Assembly: GCA_013398015.1 (NCBI GenBank)
Contig: VZRR01011731.1
Location: forward strand, 1 to 64,000
Direction of reading: 5' to 3'
DNA: 64,000 nucleotides
Source: Oreocharis arfaki
Lineage: Eukaryota > Chordata > Aves > Passeriformes > Paramythiidae
Of this stretch, positions 10,836 through 23,909 are shown in pieces. The notes beneath the pieces were generated by a model, which was not told the DNA's origin, made no database searches, and was given only the letters and a program-made list of their open reading frames with translations. A program made the translations under genes and the position numbers. Numbering within the stretch: position 1 is the stretch's first letter; the number at the start of each line of letters is the position of its first letter.

Positions 10836-13229
10836 GAGTTGCATGGTGGCAGATTGTTATTGTGAGGAAGCCTATGGAAACATAATTGTACATATAAGTG
10901 TTCCCAGACTGACCTTACAAATTAATTTCAAAGGCAAAACCTTATGAATAAACATTAGGAGTAGCTACTGTGCAGTCAAGTTCTTTTTCATAATAGTCTT
11001 ATTGTAAAGGGCACTGAGGAATACAGAGAATAACTGTGTATAGGCTCAAAAATCTTAAAATAATTGCAAGGTTAGAGACTAGCATACTCCCCCATCACTT
11101 CCACAGATCTGATTAAACAGTCGCTTAAAAAAAAAAGAAAGAGAAAAAATGAAGTTTAATGTTGTACTCTATTTATTTTAAAGAAAATTACTTTGGTTTC
11201 CCACAGGAAGATGATAATTAAGGAAACAAAAGAAAAAAAAATAACTGAAGATAGGCAGCATATTTTTACATGTGTAAAGAAGAGCATCAGAGACTTTAAT
11301 CTTTTTTGCCCCTTGTGACATTCACTTTGAAAGAGAAAGAGAAAGAGTCCTAAGTGATGGCACCTGGCAAATGAGCTGTGATCTTTCACTCTTACCCCCA
11401 AAGACACCCCTAAATTATAGGCATTTGATATATTCAAGTATAATGTTGATAACTACAGATCTCTGAGCAGTAGAAGGAATAAATTTATACAGGAAAGCTG
11501 CCCTTTTTTGAAGCTTTTGTCAAAATTGACTCTGTTATTCTGCAGAGCTGTTAATGAAAAAATGCCCACACAGATCTAGAAAAACAAGTTGAGAGCAGAA
11601 AAGCAAAATTCTGGAACTCTTCACACAAATATGACAACGGTGGTAAAAAAAAAAAAGAGTGAGAAAAAAAAATTGGTTTATAAGCTTTTATTAGAAGTGT
11701 TTCATTTCAGTTTTGAACTTTTAAATTTATCACATATTTTGTTTTCTGAGTAACCGTAAGTAATGCATTAAGTAATTTACTGAATGTTTTTACTGCCAAT
11801 TCATTCTCTGTGATTTAATTGTTGTGGGAAATGGACAAGAATTTTTATACAGGGTTAGATAAAATTGCCTGACTTATTTTTAAAATGTATTTAAATAAAA
11901 AATCAATACAATGTCTGAAGATCAGCTCTGACGTGTACAGTCATCCTCATTTCCAAAATATTCAGATATACGAAGATCAGATGATCATCCATATGTTGCA
12001 GAAAATTTACACTGAAATAACCTGCGGGGAAGGATTATGGCAGTTTTATAGGAGGCTATATCTTAAGTCATTTTAAGTAGTTTTACATGTCTTGACTTAT
12101 AGCTATGAATTATAGCAGCTCTGTGGGCTAAGAAAAGCACTAGACATATCATGCAATTGATTTTTATGTTCAAACATTTGTTATGTCAGATTTGATGGAA
12201 AGAGTGCAGAGTAGCCTGGAAAGGAAGTGTTTCTATGGGTGTCCTTAAACCTAGAGAAAAATCGTAATTTAAATGTACATTTGAGTAATAGGGTATCTAG
12301 AGAAGCCAACACCTTGCATCAATGACATCAGTTCACTTCACAAATGAAGGAAAAGAAATATGGTACAAATTGATCCATTTGTATTCTGTTTTGCTATTTT
12401 TCCATTTGAAAACAGAAGAAGAGAACGAAACAAGTGAAAGGCTGTTATTACAGCAATGATGTGTTATATGCTACTGTACATTATCAGGAGATAATGCGTT
12501 AGCATTTTTGTGGATCACTACCAGTCATAATTCCTGACAACCATAAGCATGTCCACCAAAAAAGGTCACAGTTATGGGCTGTCACAGCCCACTGAATAAA
12601 ATGAAATGCAATACTATGCTGCCGTAACTACTTGAGTTGTAAAGGGAAGCAACAATTTATTGAGTAGATTAAGAATTTGAAAAGAGTCCACTGCTACAAA
12701 AGCTGGTTTAATACCAGATATATTCTTACATAAGGCAGAGGGTGTAAAACCATTTGAAGCAGAGGGTTACGCTAGAAGAAAAGTCATGTATGGCTACAGG
12801 GGAGATGGAATCACAACACCATTATGCTGCAAGAAGCCAGCATCATGCAAAATAAAATTTTGTCCCTGCAAATTTTAGGGAGACTACACAAGCCACCTCT
12901 GACCATACAAAACTGCTGAAATTGCTAAATGCTAAGATTTATGCACTAAGTCTTTTGCTGTGTTGGCACGGCCTAGGTGATAGGCAGGGAGGCAAGGGCG
13001 TTGTCAGACCAGCTGTCAGTATGTAAATAATCTTCATGGCTGTGCTATATTGCTTAATGATGGGTAAAATTATATTATACTAGTCTTCACAAAATGTTTT
13101 CCTCCTAAATTACTACTCACCACATGTTTATGTTTGAAGAATATTAATGCTGTGAGTTGAGTTATACTCAACTGATAGTGGCTAACACGTTCACTTCCTT
13201 TTTAAAAATGTCTTTAAATTTCTCCATAG
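10836..13229. other. No recognisable gene; AT-rich
   Basis: There are A-rich and GAAA-type low-complexity runs near 11128-11150, 11330-11348 and 11645-11675. No domain-bearing ORF or known repeat was recognised. Confidence 0.55.
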
Positions 13230-13270
13230 TACTAGGTATAGCTGAAAAAATAATTGCCTCTAGCTTGAGG
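13230..13270 (+). other. Candidate 41-nt exon (unproven)
   Basis: It follows TTTAAATTTCTCCATAG and precedes AGG|GTAAGTAT, a very strong donor. One frame is open (two leading bases, then LGIAEKIIASSLR). It is short and lacks any companion exon, so chance is a serious alternative. Confidence 0.15.
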
Positions 13271-14099
13271 GTAAGTATACATCCTTGTACAACAGAGACG
13301 CCCTTCTGAGACTTACACTGTGGTAATTACATGGTCAAAGGCAGCTTCTTGCCTTGTTTCTGTAGAAGATACGTGGGAGGGCATTAATCATGTACTCACC
13401 TGTAATCATGTAATCACAGAGCCAGGGTGGCTGAAAAGCTTATTTGTTTGAGCTTTTCATTTCGGCTTCTTCTGGACACTCTTATTGCAGAAACTGTATT
13501 AGTTCATAATTTGGCATATTAACTTAAGTCAGCCATCAATTTTCATTTGCATTACTATTTTCAGGCCTTAGCTGCACTAGTTGAGGGCAAAACATGCTGC
13601 CTGATGAAGGAGTAGAACAGCTAGAGCTGAAATGCTTTGCAGACACTGCAGCTAAATCCAACAGAGTTTGTGAGGCACAGCCCTGGAGAGGATGGAAGAC
13701 GTGGAAAAATAGGACACCAGTGAGCCAGATAGGAACCTCTAGATTCAATCATAAAAGCTCTGGTGGCACAGTGGTGGGATCTTTCAGGTTAAATGTAGGC
13801 TGAAAGGAGTTTGGCACCACAAGCAAGGGAACTTTTCCTCTTGTCTAGAAAATAGAGAGTTTGGCTGTTATTCAGCAGTTTCTCTTTTGAAAGAAACTTC
13901 TATAGGATTCCAAATTTTGATTCAAATGCTTAGGTCAAATAAGAATAGCAGCTTAGAATGCAATCTGACATGTGTTAGGTTCATGTGCTGTACAGAAAGC
14001 CAATTCAAACCAGATACAATTTCATTGTATACAATGATGCTTATTGTTTGTAATCTACTTTATATCATAATAGAAAAGACAGCAGAACTAGAAAGGAGA
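13271..14099. other. No recognisable gene
   Basis: Ordinary AT-rich sequence with 70-codon chance ORFs on both strands (13536-13803). Confidence 0.5.
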
Positions 14100-14478
14100 G
14101 AATGAGTGCGGCACTGTACCCCCTCTTACTGATGGTTTCCTGCCCTCTCCATGGGGTCTCCCTCCTTCCCCTGCCCCAGTCCTGGCCACTCCTCNTGGCC
14201 CCAGGCTTTGGGGAGGCAGCATGGAATAAAGACCTTTGCAGTGCCATGAGGAGAGCCTTCTCACCTCCTTTGCCATCACTGAAGTTGCAGGCTGGCAGCT
14301 GGAGCAGCGGTGCGGGGAGTCCGAGATGGACTGCAGGAGGGCAGAGAATCCCTGCCTTGTCCCAAGAAGCCCCCGCTGCGCTCCCAGGGAAAGCTGCAGC
14401 AGCTAAGCAACACCCAGCACTGCAACAAATGAGCAACGATCCATATAAGCATAAAAGATGAAATCATCCATTTCTCAG
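14100..14478 (+). promoter_or_regulatory. GC-rich island ending in a strong splice donor; possible promoter or first exon
   Basis: Positions 14100-14415 are markedly GC-rich with a cluster of CpGs (for example at 14311-14326 and 14371-14381), between AT-rich flanks. A TATA-like CATATAAGC lies at 14441-14449. An ATG at 14458-14460 opens a seven-codon stretch (MKSSISQ) that ends exactly at a consensus donor CAG|GTAAGT (GT at 14479). This is compatible with an alternative first exon. Against it, AATAAA at 14225-14230 and the compact GC block could mean an unrecognised transposable element or LTR. One N occurs at 14195. A 119-codon ORF across the island (14102-14461) shows no domain. Confidence 0.3.
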
Positions 14479-14710
14479 GTAAGTATGCCAGTTCAAATAA
14501 CTTAAATATAAGTGTTGCACAGGGACAAAACCACAAAGCTCAGATTTAATACCTCAGTTAGGAAGACTTTAGTCTCTGATGTAACTGTTACTGACCTGGT
14601 GTAGGCCACGTGTTCAGACTTGAGAACAGCTGCACAACATTGATATTTATATTGTGCCCAGATGTAGCCTGTTTATGTCCTATTTGTAACACAGAGTGAA
14701 CTAGGTCACA

Positions 14711-15160
14711 CAGGGCCATGAAGATGATGAAAGGTCTGAAGGGGAAGCCTTATGAGGAGCGTCTGAGGACCCTTGGTCTGTTCAGCCTGGAGAAGAGAAG
14801 ACTGAGGGGAGATGTCATTGTGGTCTTCAATGTCCTCAGGAGGGGAAGCGGAGGGGCAGGTACTGATCTCTTCACTCTCATGACCTGTGACAGGACCTGA
14901 GGAAATGGCCTTAAACTGAGTAGAGAGAGGTTTAGGTTGGATATCAGGAAAAGGTTTTTGACTCAAAGAATCTTAAGGCACTGTAACAGACTCTCCAAGG
15001 AAGTGGTCACAGCACCAAGCGTGACAGAGTCCAAGAAGGGTTTGGACAACACTCTGAGGCACCTGGTGTGATTCTTGGGGTGTCCTGTACAGGGCAGGAG
15101 CTGGACTTCATCATCCTGAAGAATCCCTTCCAGATAAGCATATTCTATGATTCTGTGATA
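14711..15160 (+). mobile_element. CR1 LINE fragment, 3' end, plus strand
   Basis: It starts in the CR1 ORF2 C-terminal region (GGCCATGAAGATGATGAA, then TATGAGGAGCGTCTGAGG and the LFSLEKRRLRGD block at 14779-14814) and continues through the 3' UTR to the typical tip ATTCTATGATTCTGTGATA at 15142-15160. It is therefore 3'-complete and strongly 5'-truncated. The ORF2 C-terminal motif is the best conserved part; stops and indels follow. The 60-codon ORF at 14718-14900 is a remnant of ORF2, not a gene. Confidence 0.9.
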
Positions 15161-16361
15161 ACTCTTCTGAGGTTGTAAGCGTGGAAAGAGTGGCTTTTTC
15201 ATGTTTCTCATCAATGCTATCTGACTCTGTTTTGCTCTTTTGTTAATTTAACTATCTGTATGCTAGTAATTTTTAAAATATTGCATGCGGATTACAGTGT
15301 TTGCCATTCATCAGGAGCAGACATCTTACTCCAAATGTAGCTCATTAGTTTTCAATGTTGACTATTGTTTGGGTTTTTAAATTTATTGGCATCCCTCTGC
15401 AGGAAAAAGTCAGGAAAAAGCTGTGTATATCTGTGTAGCTAATGATATAGTCCCCCCCATAATTTCATTTTTCTCATCTCAGTGTTATATCATTGGATTG
15501 TCCTAAATCAGTTGTCACTCTAGTCAGTCTCACTGTGCTTGATGACTGTGGAATTTACTACATTCTTCTAGCAAAAAACCAAGTAAGGGAATACTTAAAG
15601 GCAATATGTTTTTATACTGAGAATATGGAGAAAAAGATCTACAAGTGTGGCTTTGTTGAATCTGTTTATTTTCAACTTGTGTAGAGTACCAAGTTCTGCT
15701 GACACCAGTAGCTCTTCTCTATAGCTTTTGAGCAGAACTAGAGCATAAATTGTATGAGCAACAAAAAAAATGCTAAGCTTAAAACCATCAGATAATACCG
15801 GGTGACAGAAAATGCAACCATTTACATGCAAATAGCTTTGAGGCTATACTGACTCTAAAGGTGTGATGGGCTGCATTTATTAAGGTCGTATTCCTTAGAG
15901 ACATTATACTTGCTCATAGGCTTTGTAAGCTGCTTATGTCCCTGCATGATTTCCTGACAGCAATCTTGTCTTTGCTCTCATGATTTCTTCACTTTTCTCA
16001 CATTTTCCTTATCACTCATTCGTCTGTGTGTGTCAGTGTCTAACAACACAAATGAGCTGTGGCCTCAAAGCCTCAGGGTTCTACACACGTCACTTGAAAT
16101 AAATGGCTTATCTTGATGCAAGATTTAGGTTACTGAATAAGCCTGCAGATTTTTTTCTTCACTACCTTTTTTTTTTTTTTTTTAATGGTTCTTCTTACTC
16201 CTGAAGTTCATTCATTTCAATTCCTCTGCTTGGAGAAATTTTGAGTACTGCTGCAGACTATTATAGTAAGAATCCAGAAGGTGAAATATTTTCAGATCAA
16301 AGTAGATTCAGTACTTTTTTCTAGATACCACTGCTGGTATGTCACTGATAAATTAGAACAG
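15161..16361. other. No recognisable gene; includes a poly-T run
   Basis: AT-rich DNA with a homopolymer T run at about 16169-16185. Nothing beside the run was recognised as a processed pseudogene. Confidence 0.5.
16169..16185. repeat. Poly-T homopolymer (about 17 nt)
   Basis: An uninterrupted T run. It could be the tail of a minus-strand retroposed sequence, but the flank to its right was not identified. Confidence 0.8.
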
Positions 16362-16785
16362 ATATGCTACTGGACCCAATACTGGCTCCACTCCTGTTTA
16401 ACATCTTTATTAACGATCTGAATGATGTGGCAGAGTGTACACTCAGCAAGTTTGTAAATGACATTAAACTGGGAGGAGTGGCTGATGTCAAGGTCAATGG
16501 GTTGTGCTGCCATCTAGAAGGATCTCAACAGCTGGAGAAATGGACTGGCTGGAATCTCATGACATTCAGTAAGGGAAAGTAAAAAATTCTGCAGTGGAAG
16601 AGGAGCAGCTCCAGGTAGCAATATACACTGGGGGCCGTACAGCTTTGGAAAGCAGGTTGGCAGAAAAAGTCTTGGGGATCCTAGTTGCCACCAGGTTGGA
16701 TATGAACCAGAAATGTGCTCTTGCTGCAAAGGAGATGAAACATATTCTGGTCTGCATTAGGCAAACCATTGCCAGAAAGATGGAC
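16362..16785 (+). mobile_element. CR1 LINE fragment, reverse transcriptase palm region, plus strand
   Basis: The translation at 16364-16582 contains the CR1 reverse transcriptase core: a PILAPLLFNIFINDL segment, then CTLSKF followed by VNDIKLGGVAD, where an intact element has the catalytic FADD box. The catalytic motif has mutated to FVND, so the first essential aspartate is lost. After a stop, a second frame (16594-16783) carries the downstream block (LAEKVLGILVATRLDMNQKCALAAKEMK, shown here only as landmarks at about 16657-16740). The piece has neither the 5' end nor the 3' UTR tip, so it is an internal fragment or has lost its tail. It is a dead copy. Confidence 0.88.
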
Positions 16786-19700
16786 ATAAATAAAGATTTA
16801 TGTCCTGTCTCTGTATGTTAAAAATCAGCAATACATCTGAGTCTGTGGGCCTCATTCTTCTGGAAACTGAGGTTGCTCAAGTGTGTTGCTAAAACCTATC
16901 AAGGTTGTAGAAAAACAGAAGTTAGTCACCTGGTCTAATTCAGCCCCTGGAGTAATCTTCCTTCTTCGTTAAGTATGCACCAAGTATCCTAATTTCTTCA
17001 AAGCATAGTTAGCAATCGTGACTATCCCTGTAAGGGATAATTAGACTTTAATCAACTGTGTCTTTTGACTTCAAAGGTCAAGAATTATTCCAACACATCC
17101 CTGGCAACTATTCGCTTTAAGAAGAAAATAATTAGTAGACAACCTGAAATAGAGAACACCTAGGCAGTTATTTTCAAACTTTTGGGATAAATTAAAAAAA
17201 AAAAATAGTTTTGATAAGTCGGGCCCATATTAGCTGTAGTTTCTGTTTATTTTCTTTACTGAGGCATGCAATTTATAATTGCACCCTTGGAATTCTTTAC
17301 TGACTAGAATGGATGCATATGTCTTTTCTTACTAAATAATCATGTATTAGAAACCTTTCTAACAAATTCAGAAAATTCTGTGTGATCAGTGATGTTGCAA
17401 ACGGAATTCTAAATTTCTCCATTCCTCTCTAGGCTTTTATTTTTATTGTTACAAGTTGATTTTCTAGTTGCCCTCTATTCTTCTCCTATGCCTCATAGAA
17501 TTCTAGAGGGACACACCGACATTTGCTATTTTCGTGATTCCTGAAATGTTGTTTCACCTGTGTTTGCATTAGTATTCACTGTCCAAAACAACACTAGGAG
17601 AAAGGAGGTCTGGAATAACAAATGATTACCTTAAAGCCTGCTCAAGTGCTGCCTTTTTTATAATATATATGGATGGCTGAACTGGCAAACTATGAGGTTG
17701 ATCATAAGCATGTTTCTTAAAAATCATATCCAAGGCAGCCCTTGATTTGACATTGCACAAGTAGTCATCTTAATAACTTAAAACTCTACCTTACATATTA
17801 GGGTATTTATCTGAGATCCAATGTTACGAAATAGTAAATAATATGTGCAGAATTGTGACAGTTTTTCTTTCAAGAACTTGCAGCATAGAGTGTCTATTAA
17901 AAAATGTATGAAATATTTCTCTAGATAATACTGAAAGACACTGTTTTTTTCTGGAAATTCAAGTTCTCATTGTGAGAATTTAGTATTCTCTTTAAGCATC
18001 TCTGGATCTCAGTAGCATTTTAAATACTCCCATCTACTATTAATAGCTCTAATTACTTTATATGGTGTTTGTGATTAACTGATTTAATCGATGACATGAT
18101 TTTGAATGAAATATATATTTTTAGTGCAGAGATTTTCAAGCCTTTATAAAATTTGGTATATGGGGCTATTTACAGCATCTCTAAGTGACTTATTTTTGTC
18201 CTAAATTTAAGAACATTGTTAAAAATAAAAGCAAATGCAGAAACACATTTAGTAGTTTTCAGTATTTTTGCAGAAGAAAAGTATACGGTAAGACAGAAGC
18301 TATTGCTGTAGGCTCTACAACTGTAGGAGGACTGATGTCTATTGAAAGATCAATACAGTGGCCCTCCATTTCTCATTTTGAAAGGAGCCATTGTCACCTG
18401 GCATCAAAATGATGCTTTAAAAATGCCCAATATGGTTTGCTCCTCTCTTTGAGGACCAGGTTTTACCAGCTTAACCCAGACTGAGTATTATCCAAAAGTG
18501 ACTCACTCCAGCAGCAAGACACAAATACTTTCACACATTCAGCTTCAAAACTATGGAGGAGTAATAATTTCTGGTTTACTCCTTACATTTTTTTTTTCTC
18601 TTATGCATCATTTCCACTGGATCACTTTAGAAGGAAAACACAGGAAATAAGCACATTCAAGCATTCTGAAATCACTGGGTATTGAGATCCTTGTACTGAA
18701 GACATTCTTATAGAGCATTTCAAAACTGCAAGGTTTGTATAAAATAGTCACCTTCCTACCTACTGATTTGCATGAAGTGAATCTTTGATAGATAAATTCC
18801 AGAGAGCTTTATGGCATCCATCTTATTTGCAGGTAGTCTAAGCTGTAGATGTATAATACTCCAATTAGTGGCGCATATTGTAAGAGGTCTTCCTTCATAA
18901 TTTCACCAGACTTTTATGTTAGAACAAGTAGTATGAGATCAAGATATTCTCCAGGGAATTCTTCATGGTCCACATTTTGATATTTTCATTTGACCAAAAG
19001 ACATAGAAGGAGTTGGATAAGGGTCTCTTCAGATTTTTTTGTAGGCAAAATCTGGAGGTTGAAAAACACCTGAAAAAGGCTGACAGATTGTTATGGTTTT
19101 ATAGTGTTTTGAAAGTGAGGTTATTTCTGACAATTGATGACAGACTTATCCTTGAAACCTGCATGCTTCAATTAGGAAAATATTGAGCAGATTGCATAAG
19201 CCATGAAGAAATAAACTTCAAAATAAGAATCAGATTTAATTTTAAAAGTTCATATAATTTCAGCTTCGTGATTAAGTTCAAAGACCCTACAAACTAAGGA
19301 GTTGAACTTTGTAAAGAACATGCATCTGACACATTCAAAGAATAATGTTAATTTATAAGAAATCGGGAGATATTATTACATCTTAATGTATGCAAAAATA
19401 GTCATTACTTTTAAAAGAAATCTTGTCCAACTGCTTGGTTTTAAGTGGGTTTAGTGGTAGAATATGCTCTTTTAAAGTAGAGTGATTCTCTCTACTGCAG
19501 TGATTCCATGGTACTACAAAGTTTTTGTTCTTTTTATATAATGAACAAATCTAATAATCTCTCCTTCTAAAATCTTAGCTGTGCAACCTCTTTCAATCTG
19601 TCCCATTTCCCAAGCTCCTTACCTTACAATTACATGTCTGATTTCCCAGTATCATCAATACAAGAATCTTGTGTTGGAAGAAAATGAAAAATCTGAAACA

Positions 19701-21739
19701 GCTCCTAAATGACTAAAACCTTCTCACAGAGCTCAGAACAGTAGAATTAGATTAGCACTTTTCACTTAGTTTAGTAATTTAATTAATTCATTCATTCATG
19801 CTAATAATTAATAATAATTCTTTGGATTTTTTAAGTGTTCCACTGACTCAGAAACTTTGTGAATAATCATCTGCCATAGGACCACTGTTCATCAGTCTGT
19901 TTTGTATAAAATTAGCCTGAGGGAATGCACCATTACCCTGGTTGGGACCTGTCAAACAATGATGATTCAGTTTGTAGGATTTGCCTCTCAAGTATGTGTT
20001 ATAGACATAGGTATTAGCTGGAAAAATTATTCTGTGGGAATACTAAATTCAGACTTCAACTTCTATTTCTGCAGGATGATTTATTTCATTTATTCCCATT
20101 ATTACTGTAATCAATTCATTAGCTTCTTTAGACACCAAATGTAATAGAAGATCCCCTCATGACAAATGTGAGAGCTGTATTGTTGCCTAAGATGAATATA
20201 AATATAATTATACATATATCTAAATTATTATCATTCATTTGCTAAAACCTTATAAAGACAATGTTGATTTTCCTAAGATGAATTATTTTTCTTTTTGCTG
20301 TATAATTAAAAAGTGAGTTGCTGCTCTGGGAAAAATACTCTGGTTTTAAAGGTCAGAAAATTGAAAATTCCATTCCTAAACTAAGTTATAAGCAGCGTTT
20401 AGATCTGAAAGATCGTTTTTCTGCTGAAGGCATTCAAGGAGGTTGATTGCAGAGCACATTGAATGTAAGCCCATTCAGTCAGGCTCCATGAAAAGCAGCA
20501 GTGGAGAAGAGCTCATAGAGGTGGTGGTGCTGCTGCCTTGGTCGGTACAACCACCTGCTCTCCTGCTTCCCTCTGAGAAGCCCATACTAGCTGGCACTAA
20601 CCACTAGCACGGAGCAATAATGTGGAACAAACAATACTCAGTCACTCCACTGGAGATTCCAGAGAGCTTTCTTTTGGAAGAGCCTCTGTTTGATCCAACA
20701 GGCATCTAGCTTGTGTGTTTTGCTGAGTAACAGAAACCAAGACACAGGAAACGCAGAGAAGCAAGAGGCTTAGAAAACTCGTGTTTAATCTAAACGTGCC
20801 TTCACAACACAGAAAGGGAGCTTCAGATCTCCCTACAGCTGGAGGGAGAGTAGTTCAAAGTCAGTAGTTCTCATACCTTTTAAGCACAGAAGACTGGCTA
20901 TTCTGGGGAAGAGGATATACCCAGTAGCTGACATTGCAGCTCTACCAAAACACAGAAAAAAAGATAGCGTAATTCGACAGAGAGTGGGAGTGTGTTGCCA
21001 GGAGGGGGGAAGAATAAAAGGAGGTCTGATGTCCAGTCCCTGATCTTATGTTCCTTGTGCATTTTGGATACAGAAGGCTGGGTATAAAATGCGTAAGAAA
21101 ACCTAAAAATGGAAACCAGGGTGTCCTGAGTTTGGCAGGGAAGCAGGTAAAAGGAGTGCATCGTGTTTGTCATTCCCACTGCACAAGGGAATGATCCTTT
21201 ACTGATTCACACATGCTTTCTTTCTTAAGAACAATCCAATCCATGGAATAACCACCCTGCACCTCTCGTCAGAGCATGGAAGAGTGAGGAGTCTGTGGCT
21301 TCAAGCGTCCTCCAAGTAGACATGTTCTACTGTCTCAGCACAGCAGAACTACCCTAAAGCTATTTAGCCTAAACTTGAGTGTAGCACCCTTAAGTCTGAG
21401 CAGTCTTTTCTGAGCTATTATTTCAAAGGTAAGGAGCAAAGCCCACTGCCACAGTACCCACATCATTATTGGAGTTAGCCCTGTGAGGTACACTAGTCCT
21501 AGAACTTCAGTCTGCTGTGCAAAGGAAGTTGTCACCCTGACAAGCAAAAATTCATTGAGAAATATATGCCTAGAACTCTGTGGGGTCTTTCAGAGCTCTG
21601 GCTTATAAAATAAGTACCTATCAAATATCCCACCTCTAGAGACATATTGTAAGAGCTGAAGAAAACGGCAATCAATCACACTACACTAAAAGTACTCTTA
21701 TAGGCCTTATTCACCAAGGATTAAATAGAATTTTTCACC
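16786..21739. other. About 5 kb with no recognisable gene; AT-rich
   Basis: Scanned on both strands. Only short AT-rich ORFs were found (up to 93 codons, 20898-21179 -), and no domain, recognisable repeat family or RNA gene. A low-complexity AATT/ATTC segment lies at about 19775-19825. This is the longest featureless stretch in the left half of the window. Confidence 0.55.
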
Positions 21740-21993
21740 CATAGAATCATAGAATCAGGATGAAGCTTTGTCAGGGGAGATTTAGGTTGGATACTACAAA
21801 AAGTTTCTTTATGCAGAGAGGGATTGGGCACTGGAACAGGCTCCCCAAGGATGTGGTCACAGTACCAAGCCTGACAGAGTTTAACAAGCATTTGGAAAAT
21901 GCTCTCAGGCACATTCCTTGCGTTGTCCTGGGCAGGGCCAGGATTTGGACTCCATGATCCTTGTGGATCCAACTTGGGAGATCCTATGATTCC
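21740..21993 (+). mobile_element. CR1 3' end fragment (+) abutting an inverted CR1 tip
   Basis: From 21762 the sequence is plus-strand CR1 3' UTR (GGGAGATTTAGGTTGGATAC, then the GGAACAGGCTCCCCAAGGAT block, ending with ATCCTATGATTC at 21981-21992). Directly to its left, 21740-21758 reads CATAGAATCATAGAATCA, which is a CR1 3' tip in the opposite orientation. Two 3'-end pieces therefore meet head to head within a few bases. The rest of the minus-oriented element is absent. Confidence 0.85.
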
Positions 21994-23909
21994 GACTTTC
22001 ATCCTACACAATACCAGAGTGATACAAATGCTAGAGGAGGAAACTGTGACAATGGCTAGAGACTGCTCAGTACTGCAAACTTTTGGCTGCTATTTAACAC
22101 ATAATACATGTAATATTATCTCTCTTAATGGAAAATTAATGTGCTGTGAGTGCTGTGACACAGGCAGCTAAGACTGCCTTGTAGAAAAGCTACTGGACTC
22201 TCAGAACAAATTTGCCATTTTTAGAAAAACAAGGAAGAAAATAGAGAAAAAAACAAAAAAGAAAAAAAAATCACCTTATGTGTTTCATGGTTTTTTATTA
22301 CTTTTATTGGAGTTGTTGCTCTAAAGTTTAATACAAAAGATCAACTGATAATTTTGAAAAAAGTGAACAGCATTAAAACAGAATGAGATTTCAGGCAAGG
22401 GGCTGGTTGTAACAGTGAGGTCCCTCCCATTTGACTCAACTGTGAAATATAAAGACCATAGCAATGTTGGGATGACCTGTAGGCAGCAAGAGTAAGAACC
22501 TTTGTATTACTGTGGGCTGTTGTCACAGGAAATTCCCTCTCTCTCATTTTACAGATTTTTTAGAGATTCCCTCTTTATTTTTTTTTAATTAAATGCTTTA
22601 GTTCTAGCAGAGAAAAACACGTTAACTTATGTCTTACCAACCATATTAAAATCACAAATCATGTTTTGGGACCAGATGTAGAGGCACATTGAACATAGTG
22701 GGGATTCATGCATTCCAGAAATCTGCACAAAGAGTTTTTGGAAGCTGGGTACTTCTATCTTATATTGCCACTTTTATTACCATCACATCAATATTTTTCC
22801 TAAGGGTAATAGAAGGGTTTTTTCACTAAATTTTAGCAATACATTTCTCCATTTCCAAACCCTTCTGTAGAATGCTGTTGCTTAAGCAAGACCTGTTTCC
22901 ATTCACAGAGTGGCTTGTGTCATCCAAATATCCACATTTTATCTAGGTGAAGCTGTGTATGTTCCCCCAGAAAGTTCCAAGCCCCAGTTACCTAGCAAGA
23001 GTGAGGGACCGACAAGGAAGTGAAAGGCTTCATTTGTTCCTGATTCAGTCAGACTGCCTGGGACATTAACAGAATTGCAGATTTTGGCCTCAGGACTATG
23101 GCTAACGTCTGACATTATTTACTTACTGGTAGTCTAAGAGCCATTAGTTCAAAGTACTTTCTCTCTCACTTTGACTCCTCCAGAGTGAAGGATGAGCATA
23201 AATACTGACATGTATCCTGAATCTCCTTTTAGTGGTTGAGTGAAATATTTATGATATCCTTGCTTATTGTTCCACTAATAAGTGGTCACATTTCAGAATA
23301 AACCTCGCAAGAGTAATAAAAGGGAAAAATACCCTGGTACGTTGTTACATTATACATATATATATACAACATGTATACATATTTGGGTATCTCTCTGTAC
23401 ACACATATAGGATGTATTAATGGTCAATAAAACCTCCTTCTGTGTTATATTGTGGTATAATCATTCTGGGCAGTAAAAACTCGTATTTTACATGCTGTCA
23501 TGTGTAACCATTCATGTGATAGAATATTTGTGCTGGAGATATTCTACTGGAGAATATAGTATCAATTTAGGCTTACATTCCACCTATAAGGATCTCAGCG
23601 TGATTTTCCTGTCCTTTGCTCTGAACAGAAAGACTACATGTCAAAAAGGCATAGTCTCAAAGGCCTCTGAAGGCCTGAGACAGCACAGCTTAAGAGTCTC
23701 TTTGCATGGGGAATCAAAGCAGGTGCTAGAAAGCTCCAGACTGTGGGAGAAGTGGAAAAAAATCACCTCTGCCCTTCACTCAGCACAAAGCCTGACTAGG
23801 GTCCTTTGCTGTCCTCTAGTCCTCTTTTGGGCCTGATAAAAGAAGTACTGATGCCCGTCTTGTGATACCTGTGATGGTTTCCTGGTATGGTCTATTCTCT
23901 GCTTTGTAG
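21994..23909. other. No recognisable gene; AT-rich
   Basis: There is an A-rich run at 22226-22270 and a TA microsatellite at about 23350-23368. A 114-codon ORF at 23492-23836 (+) has no recognisable domain and no splice support. Confidence 0.5.

Noticed and set aside
10189..10837. ORFs of 107-141 codons on both strands
   Set aside because: They lie entirely inside a GC-rich CR1 fragment. The true element frame is broken.
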